Shown here piece by piece: positions 8,601-11,152 of a stretch of DNA of 11,152 nt (positions are counted from its first letter, which is position 1; the number at the start of each line of letters is the position of its first letter). This DNA is from a bacterium. GTDB lineage: Bacteria; UBP15; UBA6099; JAJRTR01. The translations under genes and the position numbers were made by a program. The stretch lies in NCBI GenBank assembly GCA_024278215.1, contig JAJRTR010000027.1:1-11152 (forward strand), in the 5' to 3' direction. The notes under the pieces were generated by a model. That model was not told where the DNA came from, did no database searches, and saw only the letters and a list, made by a program, of their open reading frames with translations.

Positions 8601-8788
8601 TCGAGGTCGCCGCTCTTAATTAGTTTCTTCCCCTGCGCGACAAGTGCCATCGGGTTTGTTTCCGCCTGTGCCGCCGGCGCGCCGGTCTGAACCGTTGCGC
8701 TCGCCGGTGTGTTCTCTTCGGCATAAGGTACAGAATACAAAGATACTGCAAAGACCAGTAAAAACAGAGCTGCCGCTTTCAGTTTCAT
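5654..8788 (-). CDS. Secreted TPR-CHAT (caspase-like) protein
   Basis: The protein has 1044 residues from the ATG at 8788. The ATG at 8794 would add two residues, but its GGGGGA ribosome site would then directly touch it, whereas the site is 5 nt from 8788. Residues 1-23 are a signal peptide (MKLKAAALFLLVFAVSLYSVPYA). About twelve TPR repeats span roughly 45-600 (for example EYDAAIENYTEALVAAEKN and NLDEALESHEQALEIDRAVG). A charged helical linker follows (about 615-675). The CHAT domain (about 700-1035) shows VLPDGRLYELPF, VLAFGNP, IIHMASHG with catalytic-type His902, and ELVIMSACESGRG with Cys949, then GLTRSFFSSGIPSVIASMWSVND and WAPFVIMG. The clan-CD His/Cys pair is therefore present. The protein is predicted to be exported to the periplasm or beyond, with the TPRs selecting a partner or substrate. 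It is convergent with the FecR-TPR-barrel gene and 96 nt downstream of the AlkP-family gene. Substrate and proteolytic activity are unproven. Confidence 0.92.
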   Translation of the reverse strand: MKLKAAALFLLVFAVSLYSVPYAEENTPASATVQTGAPAAQAETNPMALVAQGKKLIKSGDLDAAVETLKNAAALGTEQNNGKAVIFARLLLDKIYGATGAKEQAVLNLEKLVGLLKGMTDKQAMLNLKIGNLCIETGDFAKAVKHFKLAKDNYAELGDDSKSVYIDNSMALAYSSMGEYAQAEKIYNRLLEGARAEGNATNTIRLLINLGDLHKTRSEYDAAIENYTEALVAAEKNNDTAAQVNILNNICLVHQDRADLDKAQEAVDRAKTIAENNGDKRGMAATLHQQGILLMHKGDVDAAIESYKESIKLKDELNDSSIGNTYAELGRAYYFRGNYKQARFYYREALKAKPAVDVEITVNNNLAMVFKMQGMLEYALEEFRQSLEKARQFNLRYQKSFLFNNIGVVEREMGNLDEALESHEQALEIDRAVGAKLDELVDINNIALVYKMKGEPQKALDMLLGVLDQAEGLGSYDDYVRTLVNLADVYVDLEKYEDALEYYRKAAEISRKILSKERLWNALYGIGRTLSKTGDAGGAIDAFKKAVDVIEELRANIGGGGEEKSFFLVDKVKVYKELIILLFKHGDFGEALDYLERMKSRSLLEMIQQGKAKIDKGLTPEETEKEKQLKVMLAKAAREMAAALAAHGVDSEEALAAKDNLEQVRMQQNLFKEKLYLDHPRLAFARGENKPVSTAIVQDFLRNDEVIVVYMLDEPTSYAWTVTTDAVRMYDLGVSATKINFTVDKKLREALEKGVWGSSQERAAKKLYKMILKPLEGDFEGKTIMGVLPDGRLYELPFYLLKDSKKKDLIDRFAIYYLPSLSVMVETRKAKASLKNENKVLAFGNPKFERPDLVQLPGTENEVGKIAEIYGDRAQVYLHENALEEQIKYHGRDYRIIHMASHGLMNNHNPMFSSIAMSQIKDQDDDGYLEAREITNIDLDAELVIMSACESGRGKLRPGEGILGLTRSFFSSGIPSVIASMWSVNDLATAFMMQHFYENFQSMNAVEAMRKAQIATRDEIGDNPNLWAPFVIMGYGVEKNKKQD

Positions 8789-8793
8789 TGTCA

Positions 8794-8799
8794 TCCCCC
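8794..8799 (-). promoter_or_regulatory. Ribosome binding site deciding the CHAT start
   Basis: On the minus strand GGGGGA is followed by TGACA and then the ATG at 8788. The earlier ATG (8794) overlaps the last base of this site, leaving no spacer. The second ATG, which begins MKLKAAALF, is the better start. Confidence 0.55.
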
Positions 8800-8857
8800 G
8801 CGTAACATGTGGTAGTTGTTTTTCGTGTAATTTAACTTTTTATAATTAACGATTACG

Positions 8858-8866
8858 ATTATAGCA
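8858..8866 (-). promoter_or_regulatory. Extended -10 promoter for the CHAT gene
   Basis: The minus strand reads TGCTATAAT, a perfect TATAAT with the TGn extension, about 70 nt upstream of the CHAT start codon. The hexamer 17 nt further upstream (AGCACC) is a poor -35, which is common for extended -10 promoters. The surrounding 8821-8866 stretch is distinctly AT-rich. The CHAT gene can therefore be transcribed independently of the AlkP gene upstream. Confidence 0.5.
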
Positions 8867-8887
8867 CAAAAACCGGCGGCGGTGCTA
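8862..8887 (-). terminator. Weak hairpin overlapping the AlkP stop codon
   Basis: On the minus strand TAGCAC (beginning with the stop TAG) pairs with GTGCTA, enclosing ACCG/CGGT and a TTTTT run. The loop contains the T-run instead of the T-run following the stem, so it is not a canonical terminator. It overlaps the CHAT extended -10 element, which makes a combined terminator/promoter junction possible. Confidence 0.25.
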
Positions 8888-10468
8888 AATATAGCCCATT
8901 CCCGTGAGGCGATCTATCGCAGCCTGTCTTTCCTGCTCTGTGACTTCGTGTGCGCAAGCATCCTCAGCACGGTCGCACGTAATAATTGCCGAAGGTTTTT
9001 TCAGCGATTTCGCTGCGGTGTTTCCTGTGAATATGGGAAGCCGCTGCCCGTCCATGGCAGGCGTTTTGTCGACACCACAATGCGCGAGCACAGTCGGCGC
9101 GATATCGACAATAGCCGGGGATGGCGTTATTTCGAAATCGCCGCGCACAGTTTTTCCAGCTCCGAAAAAGATCCCTTCACGCCTGTGAGCGCCCGTTATC
9201 TGATGCGATGTTCGATGCTGCGTATGTACAGGCGGCATTATTTGCCGCACTTCTTCCGCGAATGCCGGTACGGAAATTATTTTGTGGTTGCACAGTGCAA
9301 GAATATCCGGCGAATTATGCGCATATTCAGCATCGCACAACTCTTCACGTCTGTATATTTCCTCGAAAACCGTTTCACCCGTGACCGGGTTTCGTTCCTG
9401 TTTAAGTTGTCCGATGATACTGTCTGCAAGCATGTCGGCACTTCCGGGCGGCACTACGCCCGTGAGTTCCCGTCCCCTGATATTCAGGTCGAGTCCTATG
9501 GCTGTACTCAGCGTTTCATGCACAGGATAGACAATTGTTCTATCCTGCTGAAGCAGCGGCAACAGCGTTTTGAGACCAGCCGAAACCGACCTGTCGACAT
9601 ACGCCTGCTCCCTGAGCGTTATCAATTTGTTGACCATCAGGAACCTGAACAGGTTATATCTCCAGGCCATCGGTCTCGAACCATGATCCGAAACAATGAA
9701 ACATGTATCCCAGGCATTAAATTCGTTCAGCAGAAACAAGGTGATCCTGTCGGCGAGCATGTAGCATTCGGGAATGATGTTTTTCACCGCGTCAGGCGAG
9801 TCCGGATTGTGTGCCGGATGGTCGCGGTCATATTCGTGCCTGTAATAATGCTGCACGCGGTCGAGCATATCGAACATAATCACCAGTCCGTCGACAGGTC
9901 TGTTGCGCGCCAGTTCCGGTGCGGCGGAGGCGCGTCTCAAATCGGAATAAATAGTTTGTTTAATATACTCCGAAAGCAGCTCGAAACCATCGGGCAAAGG
10001 GATTTTAAGACTTGTATTTTCATAAATATCAGCATGAAAATTGTCCGGGTAGGAAGTCCCCTCATCCGGCGATGGATACCCGGAAACCACAAACCCGTTG
10101 AACGCGCGCGTCGGATAGGAAAGCATGGGAATGTTCGCAACGCCGCACCGGAAGCCCATGCTCCCGAGTATCTCCCAGAACGCGGGATATGGTATATCGT
10201 TCGAGAAAACCGGTTTCTGCTCATAATGCTCCGGCGGCAGATGAAAGCTGTATATTCCCGTTTTGCAGGGACTCACTCCGGTCGCGAAAGTCGTCCAGGC
10301 CGGTCCGGATTGATAGGGTGTTGTCGAATCGAGTTGACTGAAGAATCCTCTTTCGGCCAGCAGTGAAAAGGTGGGCAACAGCCCTTCTTCCATATACTGC
10401 TTCACCAGGAAGAAGTCGGCGCTGTCGAAGCCGATCACGAGAAGTTTTGTATCTTTCAGACTTTGCAT
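8885..10468 (-). CDS. AlkP-superfamily phosphohydrolase/phosphomutase-like protein
   Basis: The protein has 527 residues and no signal peptide, so it is predicted to be cytosolic. It fits the alkaline-phosphatase/nucleotide-pyrophosphatase superfamily of two-metal enzymes. Visible elements in order are LLVIGFDSAD (Asp15 metal ligand), TTPYQSGPAWTTFATGVSP (nucleophile position is Ser54, where relatives usually have Thr), FDMLDRVQHYYR (Asp203 and His207), FIVSDHGSRP (Asp261 and His262), TGAHRREGIFFGAG (His428), and VDIAPTVLAHCGVDKTPAMDGQRL with a typical RLTGMGYI C-terminus. All expected metal ligands appear present. The substrate cannot be read from sequence; relatives include broad phosphodiesterases and phosphomutase-like proteins. 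A GAGGA ribosome site lies about 12 nt before the ATG, which is a long spacer. The CHAT gene follows 96 nt downstream on the same strand but has its own promoter candidate, so a functional link is uncertain. Confidence 0.88.
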   Translation of the reverse strand: MQSLKDTKLLVIGFDSADFFLVKQYMEEGLLPTFSLLAERGFFSQLDSTTPYQSGPAWTTFATGVSPCKTGIYSFHLPPEHYEQKPVFSNDIPYPAFWEILGSMGFRCGVANIPMLSYPTRAFNGFVVSGYPSPDEGTSYPDNFHADIYENTSLKIPLPDGFELLSEYIKQTIYSDLRRASAAPELARNRPVDGLVIMFDMLDRVQHYYRHEYDRDHPAHNPDSPDAVKNIIPECYMLADRITLFLLNEFNAWDTCFIVSDHGSRPMAWRYNLFRFLMVNKLITLREQAYVDRSVSAGLKTLLPLLQQDRTIVYPVHETLSTAIGLDLNIRGRELTGVVPPGSADMLADSIIGQLKQERNPVTGETVFEEIYRREELCDAEYAHNSPDILALCNHKIISVPAFAEEVRQIMPPVHTQHRTSHQITGAHRREGIFFGAGKTVRGDFEITPSPAIVDIAPTVLAHCGVDKTPAMDGQRLPIFTGNTAAKSLKKPSAIITCDRAEDACAHEVTEQERQAAIDRLTGMGYI

Positions 10469-10569
10469 AAAAAATTGGGTTCCTCAGCAGAATCTGTGGG
10501 CCGGTAATAAAGAACAACAACTTATTGTTGCAAAAACGCCCCGAATCGGCATAGACGAAACTAAAAAGG

Positions 10570-10575
10570 ATTATA
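10570..10575 (-). promoter_or_regulatory. Candidate -10 box for the AlkP gene
   Basis: The minus strand has a perfect TATAAT about 100 nt upstream of the AlkP start. The sequence 17-18 nt further upstream (TGGTAT/ATGGTA) is only weakly like a -35, and there is no TGn extension. A second possibility closer to the gene is TTGCAA, 17 nt, TTATTA around 10508-10536. Confidence 0.3.
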
Positions 10576-10664
10576 TCCGAGGCGCACGTGTAATACCATG
10601 TAGAGTTTGTACAGGTGAATAACGGGGTGTCGCCAACAACTCCGCTTGTGGGTGTCGACATTAA

Positions 10665-10687
10665 GCCGCATTGGTGAAACATGAGGG
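10665..10687. repeat. Fragment of the composite repeat's left end
   Basis: These 23 bases match the reverse complement of 5479-5501 at 20 positions, including an uninterrupted 14-base block CCGCATTGGTGAAA. The hairpin arms have decayed and the inner AAAATCGGGAGAA block is absent, so this looks like a degraded or partial copy. Confidence 0.55.
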
Positions 10688-10695
10688 ATACCAGG

Positions 10696-10923
10696 TTATT
10701 CGCCGCCTCTCAGCAGCAGTTCCTTTACCAGCGCCTGTGTCTCGTTCTGTGGCCTGAACACTTCGACGCCGCTTCCGTCATACCGGTTCGATGTCCCAAG
10801 TTGAATCTCACCGAGCGCGAGAGAAAACTCCGCCAGTTTCTCTATCATCGTATAGCTGAGCCTGCCTTCGTTCATCAGGCTTTCGAGATATTGAACAGTA
10901 TGGTTGAATAGAATTTTTTTCAT
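10696..10923 (-). CDS. Small hypothetical protein, 75 aa
   Basis: This is a complete short reading frame with an ATG start, a good ribosome site (AGGGAG at 10931-10936, 7-nt spacer) and a TAA stop. The product begins MKKILFNHTVQYLESLMNEG and continues as an amphipathic, probably helical segment (LSYTMIEKLAEFSLALGEIQL). A short polar stretch follows (TSNRYDGSG), then a second helix near the end (ETQALVKELLLRGG). There is no signal peptide, membrane segment or recognisable catalytic motif. I do not recognise a family. The coupled helix pattern could suit a small oligomerising or partner-binding protein. It is flanked by repeat-derived sequence on both sides (10665-10687 and 10961 onward), so it may be a passenger or a locally disrupted gene. 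The good ribosome site favours a real gene over a chance frame. Confidence 0.65.
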   Translation of the reverse strand: MKKILFNHTVQYLESLMNEGRLSYTMIEKLAEFSLALGEIQLGTSNRYDGSGVEVFRPQNETQALVKELLLRGGE

Positions 10924-10930
10924 GTCGCTG

Positions 10931-10936
10931 CTCCCT
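10931..10936 (-). promoter_or_regulatory. Ribosome binding site of the 75-aa ORF
   Basis: AGGGAG on the minus strand, 7 nt before the ATG at 10923, is the main sequence support for the small gene being translated. Confidence 0.6.
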
Positions 10937-10946
10937 GGAACTCTCT

Positions 10947-10976
10947 ATTATTGTTTCTATCCCGGATTTCTCACAA
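10947..10976 (-). promoter_or_regulatory. Possible promoter of the 75-aa ORF, partly inside the repeat
   Basis: On the minus strand TTGTGA (10971-10976, 4 of 6 to the -35 consensus) is followed after 18 nt by AATAAT (10947-10952, 5 of 6 to the -10). The -35 lies at the loop of the repeat's terminal hairpin. Transcription would start about 17 nt before the ATG, just upstream of the ribosome site. The match is modest. Confidence 0.3.
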
Positions 10977-11152
10977 AGAAATTCGGAAAATCGCGATAAT
11001 GCCTATTCTACTGAGCCAATTGCAAAATTATGTTCGTAGCGAGGTCGAGCGAAATTGTTCAGAGCAAGGCGGAGGTGTAAAATCCTCGCAGGCGTACTTG
11101 TAGAGTACGTCGAGGACGATTTTGTGCCGACAACGCAGCTATGGACAATAGC
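10961..11152. repeat. MITE-like composite palindromic element, copy 2 (runs off window)
   Basis: Bases 10961-11013 match the reverse complement of 5601-5653 at 49 of 53 positions, including the terminal hairpin (10962-10971 with 10977-10986, one G-U wobble). Beyond this the sequence differs from copy 1. It has a core from CAAGGCG (11065-11071) to CAACGCAG (11131-11138), 74 nt long, with nested symmetry: CGTACT/AGTACG (11093-11098, 11104-11109), flanked by CCTCG/CGAGG and AAAATC/GATTTT. The opposite terminal repeat would lie past the right edge. There is no coding sequence in it. Confidence 0.75.

Larger units (their letters stand above)
10469..10695. other. Intergenic leader of the AlkP gene with repeat remnant
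   Basis: This 227-bp gap holds the probable promoter and leader of the minus-strand AlkP gene. It also contains a weak CAACAA/TTGTTG hairpin (10515-10530) and a fragment matching the left end of the composite repeat (10665-10687). No convincing coding region is seen: the readable frames here are Cys/Arg-rich and lack ribosome sites. Confidence 0.6.

Noticed and set aside
7520-8623. 367-codon open frame on the + strand opposite the TPR part of the CHAT gene
   Set aside because: The regular TPR repeat and codon bias on the minus strand explain the absence of stops. The translated sequence has no coherent fold signature.
8882-10366. 494-codon open frame on the + strand opposite the AlkP gene
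   Set aside because: The translation is rich in Cys and Arg, lacks any domain pattern and has no ribosome site. The minus strand carries clear AlkP motifs, so this is an antisense shadow caused by GC-biased codons.
10515-10530. CAACAA/TTGTTG hairpin upstream of the AlkP gene
   Set aside because: It is a 6-bp AT-rich stem without a T-tract on the relevant strand, and such a structure is easily found by chance. It is not called as a terminator or operator.
10221-10682. 153-codon minus-strand frame upstream of and overlapping the AlkP start
   Set aside because: It overlaps the well-supported AlkP gene in another frame and has Cys/Trp-rich, motif-free translation. The interval is better explained as a leader region.

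Overview
The window looks like chromosomal DNA of moderately high GC from a Gram-negative bacterium. Two proteins have Sec-type signal peptides, one ends in an outer-membrane beta-barrel with a terminal Phe, and there are no plasmid, phage or rRNA/tRNA landmarks. The lineage is not fixed by the sequence. FecR, TPR-CHAT and FG-GAP/FN3 proteins together with structured dispersed repeats would suit a deltaproteobacterium-like or PVC/candidate-phylum organism, but this is inference.

Layout. (1) At the left edge is the 3' part of a large extracellular protein on the + strand: an FG-GAP/VCBS end, FN3-like repeats and a Rossmann/GATase-like C-terminal domain. (2) On the same strand, 70 bp downstream, lies a 1179-residue protein with signal peptide, FecR domain, a long TPR array and an outer-membrane beta-barrel. 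(3) A 278-bp convergent intergenic region holds a MITE-like element of about 180 bp built from nested hairpins. (4) On the minus strand follows a secreted TPR-CHAT protein (caspase-like, His and Cys present). (5) Upstream of it, also on the minus strand, is a cytosolic AlkP-superfamily phosphohydrolase. (6) At the right edge is a 75-residue minus-strand ORF. It sits between a degraded fragment of the repeat's left end and an inverted copy of the repeat's right end, and that copy runs off the window.

How the parts may work together. The most distinctive feature is an envelope set: an outer-membrane FecR-TPR-barrel facing a predicted periplasmic TPR-CHAT protease, beside a secreted FN3 protein. 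A FecR/TPR sensor or scaffold paired with a TPR-guided caspase-like protease is a testable hypothesis, not a demonstrated system. The second theme is the composite repeat family. Two copies have cores of almost identical length (75 and 74 nt) and identical ends but unrelated interiors. One copy forms the convergent terminator region next to the CHAT stop codon, and the other may contribute a promoter to the small ORF.
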